From: Alistipes sp.
GTDB taxonomy: Bacteria > Bacteroidota > Bacteroidia > Bacteroidales > Rikenellaceae
Assembly (NCBI GenBank): GCA_017935185.1
Contig: JAGBIC010000008.1
Span: 1-59,895, forward strand
Length of the DNA stretch: 59,895 nucleotides
Reading direction: 5' to 3'
A program made the position numbers and the translations under genes. The notes under the pieces are model-generated. The model had not been told where the DNA came from, searched no databases, and saw only the letters and a program-made list of their open reading frames with translations. This document shows, in pieces, positions 27,197 through 36,419 of this stretch (positions are counted from its first letter, which is position 1; each line of letters begins with the position of its first letter).

Positions 27197-28336
27197 TTAT
27201 CCTACAATATATTTGGCGATTTTGGGTAAAAATCTATATATGGCGGCTGTCATTGCATAGCAAATAATATATACTATCAAGACAGTGAATATTACACAAA
27301 CCGGAGTGGGCAACCCAAGCGGGGCGAGGAGGATAATGATAGGCCCAATGAAAATATAGTGCATCAAATATACTCCAAAGCTATGTTTTGTTGTGCGAGC
27401 AAGGATGTTTTTGATCTTCTCCGAAGATATTTTCACCCTATGCATAATCATGAACAAGCCAATAGCCATCAACGCCACATTCGGTGAGCAGAATTGCCAG
27501 AAAAGCTCCAACTTTTCAGGTGCATCGGCATAGCTGTATTGTGCGGCCATGGTGACATATCCCGAATAGGTGATAATATAGCCTGCAAAATAGAGCATTG
27601 CTCCAACAGCCACAATTTTTCGTGAGGGTAGGGGAGTCCCCTTTCCCATCAGGTGGCCCAAAAGCAGATAGCCGGCAAAACCCGCAAAATAGTAGAATGT
27701 GCCAAACTCATTCCATGCACACTCTCCGAAGATGTCGGGTGATACAGCCTCGCGTAGGTACGGAATAAGTAGTGAGCATCCCCACATGATGATAAATATG
27801 CGTATTAGCGTTTGATCTCTCTTTTCGACCCATGCCGAGAAAAATGGCATGATGAGATACAGACCTATCAACATATAAATATACCACATATGGGTAGTGT
27901 AGCCGTTGAATCCTAGTGGAATCATTGCGATATTCTGCAACATATCGCCAATGTGTTGAGAGGGTGAAAATTCGAAAGGAAACAGGATTGATATAACGCT
28001 CTTGTCGAGCCCTATTACCCCTGTGAGCCATGGGATGATGTAATAAACAATCGACCATACAACCATCGGTATTGCAACACGGGGAATACGTTTGCAATAG
28101 AAGTCGGATGCCGACTCCTTTATGGGAAGAAGAAGTAAGCCGGTCATCATTGCAAAGAGCGGCACGCTGGGGCGCATCAGCGAACCTATGAATATACCCC
28201 AAAATCCCGTTGTGGGATCTTCTTGCGGTGTGGCGTTGTATAAGTCGACGCTATGTGCAGCAATAACCATAAGCAAGGCTGTCAGACGTAGAAGGTCTAA
28301 CCACACCACTCTTTGTTTGTCTGCAGGTCGAGTCAT
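27197..28336 (-). CDS. Membrane acyltransferase (acyltransferase family 3)
   Basis: A 379-residue polytopic membrane protein with about 10 hydrophobic segments. It begins with the family pattern RVVWLDLLRLTALLMVIAAHSVD, which contains the conserved histidine, followed by a segment with R-x-x-x-P-L-F type residues (SLMRPSVPLFAMMTGLLLL). Members O-acetylate or succinylate cell-surface polysaccharides, lipids or peptidoglycan. The acceptor cannot be inferred. It appears to be the first gene of the unit acyltransferase-cotH-ppa-sdaA. Confidence 0.9.
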   Translation of the reverse strand: MTRPADKQRVVWLDLLRLTALLMVIAAHSVDLYNATPQEDPTTGFWGIFIGSLMRPSVPLFAMMTGLLLLPIKESASDFYCKRIPRVAIPMVVWSIVYYIIPWLTGVIGLDKSVISILFPFEFSPSQHIGDMLQNIAMIPLGFNGYTTHMWYIYMLIGLYLIMPFFSAWVEKRDQTLIRIFIIMWGCSLLIPYLREAVSPDIFGECAWNEFGTFYYFAGFAGYLLLGHLMGKGTPLPSRKIVAVGAMLYFAGYIITYSGYVTMAAQYSYADAPEKLELFWQFCSPNVALMAIGLFMIMHRVKISSEKIKNILARTTKHSFGVYLMHYIFIGPIIILLAPLGLPTPVCVIFTVLIVYIICYAMTAAIYRFLPKIAKYIVG

Positions 28337-28367
28337 AGTAATAGTTTTAGGTTGTGCAAATATTGTG

Positions 28368-28375
28368 CAAATATA
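28368..28375 (-). promoter_or_regulatory. -7 promoter element of the acyltransferase operon
   Basis: On the minus strand TATATTTG, matching TAnnTTTG, 31 bases before the acyltransferase ATG. Confidence 0.5.
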
Positions 28376-28500
28376 GCGTAGTAGGTATTATTTATGTGAA
28401 TTAGCCCACATTTAAGGTCCTATTACACCTATACTCTACAAATATATAAAAATATTTTGCAATTTATGGCGTAAGGATGAAAATAATCAAATAATATCAT

Positions 28501-28541
28501 AAAAAATCAAGCAGGTTACCCTAATTGGTGAGTAACCTGCT
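28501..28541 (-). terminator. Terminator of the RND efflux operon
   Basis: Perfect 10-bp stem (28510-28519 with 28532-28541) and a 12-base loop. On the minus strand it is followed by TGATTTTTT. It lies 25 bases after the stop of the outer-membrane component. Confidence 0.85.
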
Positions 28542-28566
28542 CGAAAAAATGTTGCTATTACTATTG

Positions 28567-29874
28567 TTATTGTAAATATTGCAATACGTTGCCACTTATC
28601 TGCATGAGTGAAATTTCACACAATTTGGTGTTGTATTCGGCTGCCAGAATACGCTCCTCGGCATCAAGCAGACTCTTTTGTGCCTCGCGCATGTCAATAC
28701 CGGGAAGATCTCCAAGCAGGTAGCGCTCCATAGCCATCTCGTAATTCTCTCTTGCGGCAACGAGATTCTGCTTTTCGAGTTTGATCAGCTCGATATTGTT
28801 CTGATATGCCTGCCAGAAGTTTGCCAAATCGGCCATCAATTCCAGCTCCAATTGATTGCGGGTATGTTGTGCCGATTCGATCTCTATGCGGGCGTTACGT
28901 TGCTCACGACGGCGATTGCCGTCAAAAATCGTAAAGCCTAACTGTAATCCCACATTGGGGCCTAATGTGCCTCGTGTCTTTATACTGCCACTACCAAAGT
29001 GATTGTGGGTGTAGCCATAGCCCGCCGAGAGATTCAGGTGGGGATAGTTACGTGATTTTATGGCTTTGTAGTCCAACTCTGAAATTATGGTGTTGCGATC
29101 AGCTATGAGTAGTTCAACATTGGCATCTGCTGTTGCTGCTGCCAATGCATCCCACTGAAGTTGGTCGTTTACAAGAATCATTGTGTCGGCAGCAACTTGA
29201 CGCTCGTTGATATTCTCATTGGCCATCAATTCGTTGATGCGTATGCGAGATGCCATTACGGCCTCCTGCTGCGACATGTATTGTGATGAGTCGGCGTTGA
29301 AATCTACGCGGGCCTGCAGCATGTCCAAACGTGAAAAATCACCAATCTTGTATCGCTCTTCGCTGATACGCAGACGCTCGCGTGAAAGTGCTACCGCATA
29401 ACGGAAATTTTTAAGGCGCAATGTCTGCTGAATAAGGTTGTAGTATTCAGCAGTTAAGTTGGCAACAAAATCCTCAATAGTAAGACGTGTGCGCAGCTGC
29501 CCAATTTCACGCATCTCCTGCAACTTTTTGTAGTTGGTGCGCAACTGCATGCCGTTGAATATTGTCCAATTGAGCGAAACTCCAACATTGGCACTCTGGT
29601 CGTATGCCGCCTTCTCAACACTCTTCTCGCCCTCCACAGGGGTGGATGAGGTGCGGTCGGCCGAGCCGTTATATCCCGCTGAAAGGTTTAGCGAGGGCAA
29701 CATGCCGGCATTGGCGGCCGTTGCATTGTTGTCGGCAATTTGTTGATCGTTTCTTACAATCAGAATGTCGTAATTCTGTTCAAGCCCTCTCTCCAAACAC
29801 TCCTTGAGTGATATGGTTTGAGCCCATACGCCGACGGTAAATATTGTAAATATAGCTGAAAATATATATTTCAT
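28567..29874 (-). CDS. TolC-family outer membrane efflux protein
   Basis: The outer-membrane channel of a tripartite efflux pump. The 435-residue protein has a signal peptide ending VGVWAQ. Two repeats of the family's long helical hairpin and beta strands are visible (about 25-215 and 235-430), with YNLIQQTLRLKNFRYAVALS and YQNNIELIKLEKQNLVAARENY as matching helix segments. It lies last in the operon, 12 bases after the RND pump gene. Confidence 0.92.
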   Translation of the reverse strand: MKYIFSAIFTIFTVGVWAQTISLKECLERGLEQNYDILIVRNDQQIADNNATAANAGMLPSLNLSAGYNGSADRTSSTPVEGEKSVEKAAYDQSANVGVSLNWTIFNGMQLRTNYKKLQEMREIGQLRTRLTIEDFVANLTAEYYNLIQQTLRLKNFRYAVALSRERLRISEERYKIGDFSRLDMLQARVDFNADSSQYMSQQEAVMASRIRINELMANENINERQVAADTMILVNDQLQWDALAAATADANVELLIADRNTIISELDYKAIKSRNYPHLNLSAGYGYTHNHFGSGSIKTRGTLGPNVGLQLGFTIFDGNRRREQRNARIEIESAQHTRNQLELELMADLANFWQAYQNNIELIKLEKQNLVAARENYEMAMERYLLGDLPGIDMREAQKSLLDAEERILAAEYNTKLCEISLMQISGNVLQYLQ

Positions 29875-29886
29875 CTTTGTGTAATA

Positions 29887-32800
29887 TTATTCGGTTTTTG
29901 CGATTTTGCTACGATCGGTAGAGACGTATGTGTAGATGGCGGGTACAACATAGAGTGTGAGGATGGTAGATACCAGCATACCTCCAACTACGGCGATACC
30001 CATCGCAATACGACCATTGGCACCCTCTCCTGAAGCGTATGTCAAGGGCAGAAGTCCCAATATGGTAGATGCACTGGTCATCAGGATTGGACGCATACGT
30101 TGTAGAGCAGATTCCTGAATTGCCTGCCACATTTCAATGCCGGCCTCCTGTTTTTGGTTGGCAAACTCCACGATAAGAATACCGTTCTTGGCAACCAGAC
30201 CGATTAGCATGATAATACCGATTTGGCTATAAATGTTCATGGTTTGCCCTGATGCATACATAAATATCAATGCACCTGCAATAGCCAAAGGCACCGTAAG
30301 CATAATCACCAACGGATCCTTGAAACTCTCAAACTGTGCTGCCAAAATCAGGTAAATCAGCACAATGGCAAGCGCAAAGGCAAATATAAGACTCGAAGAG
30401 CTTTCGCGGAACTCCTTTGAGTCGCCTGTGAGGGCTGTTCGGAAATCGTCAGGCAGAACTTCTGCAGCAATACGGTCCATCTCCTCAAGACCTTGTCCTA
30501 TGGTCTTACCTTTTGCAAGTCCGGTCGAAATTGTGGCCGACAGGAAGCGATTGTAGTGGTAGAGCTGTGGCGGTGCAACATTCTCCTCCAACTCTACAAG
30601 GTTGTCCATCTGAATCATCTTGCCGTCACCGCTTCGCAGATATATCGATTTCAGATCGGCAGGCTTATTACGCTGCTGGCGGTTAATCTCAGCCAAAATC
30701 TCATACTGCTTACCATTCATGTAGAAATATCCCATACGCTGACCACTCAAGCCATATTGCAGGGTCTGGGCGATATCTCGGGTGGAAACACCCAGCAGAT
30801 TGGCCTTGTCGCGGTTGATGGTGATTCGAGCCTCGGGCTTGCTGAACTTTAGGTTCACGTCAGCCATCTGGAAGATAGGACTTTCATAAACCTTCTCCAT
30901 GAATTTCGGCAGAATATCTTGCAGGCGATCGATTGTGGTAGCCTGCAATACATATTGCACAGGCATTCCTCCTCGGCGATTACCGAATGTTGCCTGCTGC
31001 TGCACGAAAGCCCTTGCTTTGGTCTGCTTTTTTGTCTCTGCCGACAGAATTTCTGCGATCTCCATCTGGGTGCGTTCGCGAGTGGCAATATCGTTCAATG
31101 CAATCTGTATATTGCCTCGTCCGCTGCTTACTCGTGCGGTGATATATTTCGATTCGGGAACGAGTGTGTCGGCCATAAGATTGATGCTCTCGGTGTAATC
31201 TCGCATATATTCATAAGTAGCACCCTCGGTACCCGAAGTGTTGATGGTAATCTGCGAGCGGTCCTCAAGCGGAGCCAGCTCGGCGGGAATAGACATCCAG
31301 AGCCAGCCTATGACAGCAAACATGATGACAGTGAGAGGTATGGCCAGCCATCTGCGTTTCAAGAAGCTTTGTAAGGTACGCTCGTAGAAATTATTTAAGC
31401 CAACGAAGAATGGCTCGGTTTTGTTGTAGAACCAACCCTTCTGCTCTGTTCTTACAAGCAACTTTGACGACAGCATAGGTGTTACGGTTAGGGCGGCAAA
31501 TGTTGAAATCAATACAGCTCCCGATATCACCATACTAAACTCGAAGAAGAGCTTTCCGGTCATACCATCCATAAACACAATCGGGAAGAATACAGCCAAT
31601 AGAGTAACCGAGGTGGACAGTACTGCAAAGAAAATCTCTTTAGCACCCTCAATACCCGCTTCGAATGGCGACATACCTCGCTCAATGCGAATATATATAT
31701 TCTCGGTCATTACAATGGCATCATCCACCACAAGTCCCACGGAGAGTACCACCGCCAACATCGAAAGCACGTTGATAGAACATCCTGTCAGATACATCAC
31801 GAAGAATGTTCCGATGAGCGATATGGGGATTACGATACAAGGAATAATCGTTACTCGGATATTGCGCAGGAATAGGAATATGATGACGATAACCAGCGCA
31901 AAAGCCTCGAAAATTGTCTGTTTAACCTCGTTGATTGAGGCTCGAATAAAGCGAGTGTTATCGAAACCGTAATTCAGCACGATATCGTCGGGAAGGTCTT
32001 TCTGCATCTGCTCAACACGCTCATATACTGCATCGGCAATCTCGATATGGTTAGCGCCGGGCTGCGGAATTACAACAACACCGACCATCGGCACGCCGTT
32101 CATCTTCATGTAACTGCGTGTATCCTGCGGGCCGAGTTCGGCACGTCCGATGTCGCTCAAACGGATAATACGGCTGTCGCTCTCCCTTACGACCAAATCG
32201 TTGAACTCTTGCGCGGTGTGCATAAGTCCCATAGTACGAATCGTAAGCTCGGTGGTATTACCCTCGATACTCCCCGAAGGAAGCTCGACATTCTCACGAT
32301 CCAATGCACTCTTGACATCCACGGGTGTGATGCCGTATCCTGCCATTTTGGCCGGATCAAGCCAAATGCGCATTGAATATCGTTTCTCACCCCAAATTTG
32401 TACAGCACTTACATCACTGATTGTTTGTAACTGCTCTTTGATGGTAAGGTCGGCAATTTCACTAATCTCCAACAATGAACGCTTGTCGCTCTGAACGGCA
32501 AGCATAAGAATTGGTTGCGCATCGGCATCAGCCTTCGACACTGTCGGAGGGTCGCAGTCACGAGGCAGATAGCGTTGGGCTCGTGATACTTTGTCACGTA
32601 CGTCGTTTGCCGCAGTCTCAAGGTCTACCGACAACTCGAACTCTACTGTTACGCGGCTCGAACCGACAGAGCTGACACTCGACAATGAACGAATACCTGG
32701 AATACCGTTGATATTCTGCTCCAAGGGCTCGGTAATCTGGTTCTCGATTACATCGGCATTTGCTCCCGGATAAGAGCATGATACCGAAATGATGGGGTTA

Positions 32801-32922
32801 TCCACACTCGGATACTCTCTCACGCCCAAATAGGTGTAACCGATTACGCCAAAAATGACAATAATCAGCGTTAGCACCGTAGCGAGTACCGGTCGGCGAA
32901 TACTTAATTCGGAAATATTCAT
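29887..32922 (-). CDS. RND efflux transporter, inner membrane pump (AcrB/MexB family)
   Basis: A proton-driven pump that exports hydrophobic compounds. At 1011 residues it is close to the normal 1030-1050. Twelve hydrophobic segments are arranged as two homologous halves with large periplasmic loops after segments 1 and 7. Segment 4 carries the proton-relay aspartates in GLVVDDAIVMTENIYI. Other family motifs are SVDNPIISVSCSYPGANAD (split), RPVLATVLT and the C-terminal GLVAKNGILIVEFAN. It is the middle gene of MFP-RND-OMF. The substrate range is unknown. Confidence 0.96.
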   Translation of the reverse strand: MNISELSIRRPVLATVLTLIIVIFGVIGYTYLGVREYPSVDNPIISVSCSYPGANADVIENQITEPLEQNINGIPGIRSLSSVSSVGSSRVTVEFELSVDLETAANDVRDKVSRAQRYLPRDCDPPTVSKADADAQPILMLAVQSDKRSLLEISEIADLTIKEQLQTISDVSAVQIWGEKRYSMRIWLDPAKMAGYGITPVDVKSALDRENVELPSGSIEGNTTELTIRTMGLMHTAQEFNDLVVRESDSRIIRLSDIGRAELGPQDTRSYMKMNGVPMVGVVVIPQPGANHIEIADAVYERVEQMQKDLPDDIVLNYGFDNTRFIRASINEVKQTIFEAFALVIVIIFLFLRNIRVTIIPCIVIPISLIGTFFVMYLTGCSINVLSMLAVVLSVGLVVDDAIVMTENIYIRIERGMSPFEAGIEGAKEIFFAVLSTSVTLLAVFFPIVFMDGMTGKLFFEFSMVISGAVLISTFAALTVTPMLSSKLLVRTEQKGWFYNKTEPFFVGLNNFYERTLQSFLKRRWLAIPLTVIMFAVIGWLWMSIPAELAPLEDRSQITINTSGTEGATYEYMRDYTESINLMADTLVPESKYITARVSSGRGNIQIALNDIATRERTQMEIAEILSAETKKQTKARAFVQQQATFGNRRGGMPVQYVLQATTIDRLQDILPKFMEKVYESPIFQMADVNLKFSKPEARITINRDKANLLGVSTRDIAQTLQYGLSGQRMGYFYMNGKQYEILAEINRQQRNKPADLKSIYLRSGDGKMIQMDNLVELEENVAPPQLYHYNRFLSATISTGLAKGKTIGQGLEEMDRIAAEVLPDDFRTALTGDSKEFRESSSSLIFAFALAIVLIYLILAAQFESFKDPLVIMLTVPLAIAGALIFMYASGQTMNIYSQIGIIMLIGLVAKNGILIVEFANQKQEAGIEMWQAIQESALQRMRPILMTSASTILGLLPLTYASGEGANGRIAMGIAVVGGMLVSTILTLYVVPAIYTYVSTDRSKIAKTE

Positions 32923-32938
32923 AGTCAGCCTCCCTTAA

Positions 32939-34018
32939 TTATTCAACATTATCAAGTTTTACTGGCAACTCCTCACGCAATTGCAATGTGCCTGAGGTAA
33001 TAATGGTGTCGCCTACTTCAATGCCCTCGATGATATGTATCAGAGCGTCAGTACGAAGCCCTGTTTTAACGGTTTGAGCATATGCCTTTCCACCACGATA
33101 AACATATACTTTGTCGACACCCATTTCTGGTACGATAGCCTCGGTGGGTACTGCTATGGCATTGGGTATATCCTGCATACGAATCTTTGCCGATATAAAT
33201 CGACCCGGTTGCAGGCGGCCATTGGTGTTGGGGTAGGTGGCACGAACTGCCAACATGCGGGTTGAAGCATCCACCTCCGACTCCTTGGCATAGACTGTGG
33301 CGCTGAACTCCTCGTTAATGCCCTCGACGGTGAATTTCAAAGGAGTACCCTTCTTTACCTGATCGGCATATCGCTCCGGAACGAACATGTCGATTTTTAA
33401 TGGAGAAACCTTTGTTAGCTTGGCAACTACAACACTTGAGTTGGCGTAAGCTCCTTCGCTGACATTACGCAAGCCGATTATTCCGTCAAATGGCGCACGA
33501 AGTTCAGTGAGCGCGATATTTTGCTTGATTATATTGATGTCGGCATTTAGCGTTGCCAATTCGGTGCTGGCCTTCTCGTAGGCCTCTTGGCTGACGGCAT
33601 CCTTCTCGAGTAGTGCGCTTTGGCGATATACTCGGTCTTGGGCAAGCTTTAACTGTGCCTCATAGCGAGATAATTGTGCCAATAGTGGTTTGTCATTAAC
33701 CTTGGCAAGCAGATCACCCTTACGTACTAACGAGCCTTCCTGAAAATTGATCTCTATGATTTTGCCTGAAGTTTCAAAAGTGAGGTCCACCTCCTCGTCG
33801 GGCAATAGGTTTCCGACCATTGTAAGGTCATCTGTGAGGGTTTGGGTGCGAATGATTTTTCCATTAACATTCAGGATGCTACCCTTTTGAGATTTAGAGG
33901 TAGGAGCAGCTTGCTCATTGCTTCCCGATGATTTGTAGTACTTGTATACGCCACCAATTACGCAAAATACAAGTGCGACTATGGCCGTAATAATCCATTT
34001 TCTCTGCATATTTCGCAT
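32939..34018 (-). CDS. RND efflux periplasmic adaptor subunit (AcrA family)
   Basis: A membrane-fusion protein linking pump and outer-membrane channel. The 359-residue protein has one N-terminal membrane anchor (IITAIVALVFCVIGGVYKYY). A lipoyl half-motif (DLTFETSGKIIEINFQEGS) is followed by a helical hairpin (about 130-190), the second lipoyl half (LRAPFDGIIGLRNVSEGAY) and a beta-barrel domain. Two ATG codons (34018 and 34009) are both possible starts. It is the first gene of the operon, facing the FAD oxidoreductase gene across a 298-base region. Confidence 0.94.
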   Translation of the reverse strand: MRNMQRKWIITAIVALVFCVIGGVYKYYKSSGSNEQAAPTSKSQKGSILNVNGKIIRTQTLTDDLTMVGNLLPDEEVDLTFETSGKIIEINFQEGSLVRKGDLLAKVNDKPLLAQLSRYEAQLKLAQDRVYRQSALLEKDAVSQEAYEKASTELATLNADINIIKQNIALTELRAPFDGIIGLRNVSEGAYANSSVVVAKLTKVSPLKIDMFVPERYADQVKKGTPLKFTVEGINEEFSATVYAKESEVDASTRMLAVRATYPNTNGRLQPGRFISAKIRMQDIPNAIAVPTEAIVPEMGVDKVYVYRGGKAYAQTVKTGLRTDALIHIIEGIEVGDTIITSGTLQLREELPVKLDNVE

Positions 34019-34053
34019 AGTTTAAATTGTTATTTCTTAATAAAATTAAGAAA

Positions 34054-34061
34054 CAAAATTA
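34054..34061 (-). promoter_or_regulatory. -7 promoter element of the RND operon
   Basis: On the minus strand TAATTTTG matches TAnnTTTG, 35 bases before the adaptor ATG. No good TTTG lies at -33, which would fit an activator-dependent promoter. Confidence 0.45.
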
Positions 34062-34103
34062 ATATTTATGTATAAATTAACATTCATATGGAGTTTGTTT
34101 GAT

Positions 34104-34136
34104 GGGTGAATCGCCAAAAATGGCGGGTGAATCGCC
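34104..34136. repeat. Two 12-bp direct repeats 21 bp apart upstream of the RND operon
   Basis: GGGTGAATCGCC occurs at 34104-34115 and again at 34125-34136. The 21-bp period equals two helical turns, so two subunits of one regulator could bind the same DNA face. The repeats lie about 57-90 bases upstream of the predicted RND start of transcription, where activators usually bind. Confidence 0.55.
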
Positions 34137-34255
34137 CAAATAGCGAAGGAATTTAGTCGCGAAATCTCGTGGTAGAGTTTAAAAAGTCCTGTCAGTATAC
34201 AAGAAATAAGATTTTACTTTAATAATTTGGTATATTATGCATTTTGTTGGCTTTT

Positions 34256-34287
34256 TTTGCATTTTTACGGAATAAGTATTATATTTG
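34256..34287 (+). promoter_or_regulatory. Promoter of the FAD oxidoreductase gene
   Basis: TTTG (34256-34259), 20 bases, then TATATTTG (34280-34287), a near-perfect Bacteroidota promoter. The start codon lies 30 bases after the -7 element. Confidence 0.75.
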
Positions 34288-34316
34288 TTTTATCGCTAAC
34301 TTATTAAATACCAATT

Positions 34317-36314
34317 ATGAAAAAACTTCTCTCGGTTGTGGTTGTTGCATCCATGCTGTTGTATGGCAGTTGTGCTCGTCAGGTGGATTACGATGTTTGT
34401 GTATATGGTGGTACTTCTGCAGGCGTTATTGCTGCATATGCGGTAGCCAAGCAGGGCAAAAAAGTGGTTTTGATTGAGCCCGGATATCGCTTGGGTGGAA
34501 TGTCGTCGGGTGGTTTGGGTCATACCGATATCGGCAATAAGCAGGTTGTAAAGGGTTTGTCGCTCGATTTCTATCGCCGTGTGGGTGCTCATTATGGTGC
34601 ATTGGAGAATTGGGTGTTCGAGCCCAAGGTGGCCGAGCAGATTTTCAATGACTTTATCTCACGTGGTAATGTTGAGGTGTTGTATGGTCATAGAATTTTA
34701 TCGGCTTCAAAGAGTGGTGCATCAATCACATCCGTAAAGTTGGAGAATATCGATAAATTCATGGGTCGTGTCAAGGTAAATGCCAAGGTGTTTATCGACT
34801 GCTCGTATGAAGGCGATTTGATGGCGCGAGCAGGTGTGTCGTATATCGTGGGGCGCGAACCTAATTCACAATATGGTGAAACGTGGGATGGCGTGCAGAT
34901 GCTGGAGAAGCACCAGTTCCCCGATGGTATTGACCCCTATGTTGTAGAGGGTGATCCGTCAAGTGGTCTTCTATGGGGTATCTCCGATGAAAAACTTGCC
35001 GAGAAGGGTAGTGGCGACAATAAAGTACAGGCCTACAATTATCGTATCTGCCTGACCTACGATAAAGACAATCAGCTGCCTATTGAGAAGCCTGCCGATT
35101 ATGATGCATCACGTTATGAGTTGCTGTTACGACTCATTCAGACTCGCAAAACACATCGCCTTCACGATTACTTCATTATTAGCCCAATGCCCAATAATAA
35201 GACCGATATCAATAACAATGGTGGCTTTTCGAGCGATATGATAGGTATGAACCACAACTATCCTGAAGCCTCATACAAAGAGCGTGAGAAGATTATCGCT
35301 GCACACAAGAGCTATACTATGGGTTTGTTGTGGTTTATGGGTAACGATGAGCGTGTGCCCGAGGCGATTCGTAGTAGTATGTTGAAAATGGGCCTGCCGA
35401 AGGATGAGTATGTGGAATATGGGCATTGGACACCCCAGCTTTATATCCGCGAGGCTCGCCGTATGGTTGGCGAATATGTGGCAACGCAGGCTGACTGCGA
35501 GAGCAAGACGATAGTAGAGGATGGCGTTGGTATGGCGGCGTATACCATGGATTCGCATAACTGCCAGCGTGTGGTTATCGAAAAAGAGGGCAAAGCCATG
35601 GTAAAGAATGAGGGTGATGTTCAGATTTCTGGCGGTGGTCCGTATCCTGTGTCGTATCGTTCTATAACTCCCAAACGAGAGGAGTGTGATAACCTGCTTG
35701 TTCCGGTGTGTTTGTCGGCAAGCCACATTGCTTATGGCTCGATTCGTATGGAGCCTGTGTTTATGCTTTTGGCTCAAAGTGCCGCCAAAGCGGCCTGCCT
35801 TGCAATAGATGGAGGAGTTAAGGTGCAGGAGGTTGATGTTAAGGCCATACAGCGTATGTATGACGAGAATTCTCTGTTGGATGGCTCCACTCCCGATATT
35901 GTTGTGGATGATGCCGATATAGCAGACGAATCTTGTGCCGGATGGCAGCGAGTTGTTGCTCGTAATGGTTATGGCCGATCGTATATGGTGTTGAATCCCA
36001 CTGCAAAGAAGCAGTCAATGCGCTACAATATCAATATTAAGGAGAGTGGAAAATATACTCTCTATACTTACTTTATCAAGAGGGGTGAGTCGTCTAAGAA
36101 ATCTGTTATCTCGGTTGTTGCAGGCGACAAGAAAGAGCAGATTGTTATCAATGCCGATAATGTTGTCATCAAGGGTCAAACCACCAGCACGTGGGTACCC
36201 ATCGGTGAGTATGATTTGCAGCAGGGCGGTGAGTGTTACGTTGAATATACAAATGAAGGCGACGTGACAGGCCAAATTGTAGCCGATGCCGTGTTGGCCG
36301 TCAAGAAGCGTTAA
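34317..36314 (+). CDS. FAD-dependent oxidoreductase lipoprotein with C-terminal beta domain
   Basis: A 665-residue exported protein. The lipobox YGSC follows a short signal. The FAD-binding Rossmann motif is YGGTSAGVIAAYAVAKQGKK, followed by VVLIEPGYRLGGMSSGGLG, as in the FAD oxidoreductase family that includes secreted Bacteroidota proteins. The region around 130-330 carries an active-site-type DCSYEGDLMARAGV. From about 530 on (SCAGWQRVVARNGYGRSY ...) the sequence looks like a golvesin or xanthan-lyase-type beta-sandwich found at the end of carbohydrate-active proteins. A role in oxidising sugars or glycosides at the cell surface is inference. Confidence 0.85.
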   Translation: MKKLLSVVVVASMLLYGSCARQVDYDVCVYGGTSAGVIAAYAVAKQGKKVVLIEPGYRLGGMSSGGLGHTDIGNKQVVKGLSLDFYRRVGAHYGALENWVFEPKVAEQIFNDFISRGNVEVLYGHRILSASKSGASITSVKLENIDKFMGRVKVNAKVFIDCSYEGDLMARAGVSYIVGREPNSQYGETWDGVQMLEKHQFPDGIDPYVVEGDPSSGLLWGISDEKLAEKGSGDNKVQAYNYRICLTYDKDNQLPIEKPADYDASRYELLLRLIQTRKTHRLHDYFIISPMPNNKTDINNNGGFSSDMIGMNHNYPEASYKEREKIIAAHKSYTMGLLWFMGNDERVPEAIRSSMLKMGLPKDEYVEYGHWTPQLYIREARRMVGEYVATQADCESKTIVEDGVGMAAYTMDSHNCQRVVIEKEGKAMVKNEGDVQISGGGPYPVSYRSITPKREECDNLLVPVCLSASHIAYGSIRMEPVFMLLAQSAAKAACLAIDGGVKVQEVDVKAIQRMYDENSLLDGSTPDIVVDDADIADESCAGWQRVVARNGYGRSYMVLNPTAKKQSMRYNINIKESGKYTLYTYFIKRGESSKKSVISVVAGDKKEQIVINADNVVIKGQTTSTWVPIGEYDLQQGGECYVEYTNEGDVTGQIVADAVLAVKKR

Positions 36315-36347
36315 GAGGGGAAATTTTATTTTATGCCAATTTCTTTC

Positions 36348-36355
36348 TATCTTTG
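36348..36355 (+). promoter_or_regulatory. -7 promoter element of the acyl-ACP thioesterase gene
   Basis: TATCTTTG matches TAnnTTTG, 64 bases before the ATG at 36420. Confidence 0.55.
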
Positions 36356-36375
36356 CAGATGGTAAAAGGTAACAT

Positions 36376-36399
36376 TAACCACATCGACAGGTGTGGTTA
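36376..36399 (+). promoter_or_regulatory. Hairpin in the thioesterase leader
   Basis: Perfect 8-bp inverted repeat (TAACCACA 36376-36383, TGTGGTTA 36392-36399) with an 8-base loop. It lies in the predicted 5' leader, 20 bases before the ATG, and is followed by an A-rich stretch, so it is not a terminator. It could affect translation or mRNA stability, or be a protein site. Confidence 0.35.
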
Positions 36400-36419
36400 G
36401 TGTGTAAAAAAAGAAAGTT

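Noticed and set aside
27135-27197. Upstream ATG of the CotH gene as its start
   Set aside because: It would place 21 extra residues before a normal lipoprotein signal. The overlap with the acyltransferase stop (TAATG) keeps it possible, but the downstream ATG fits the signal better.
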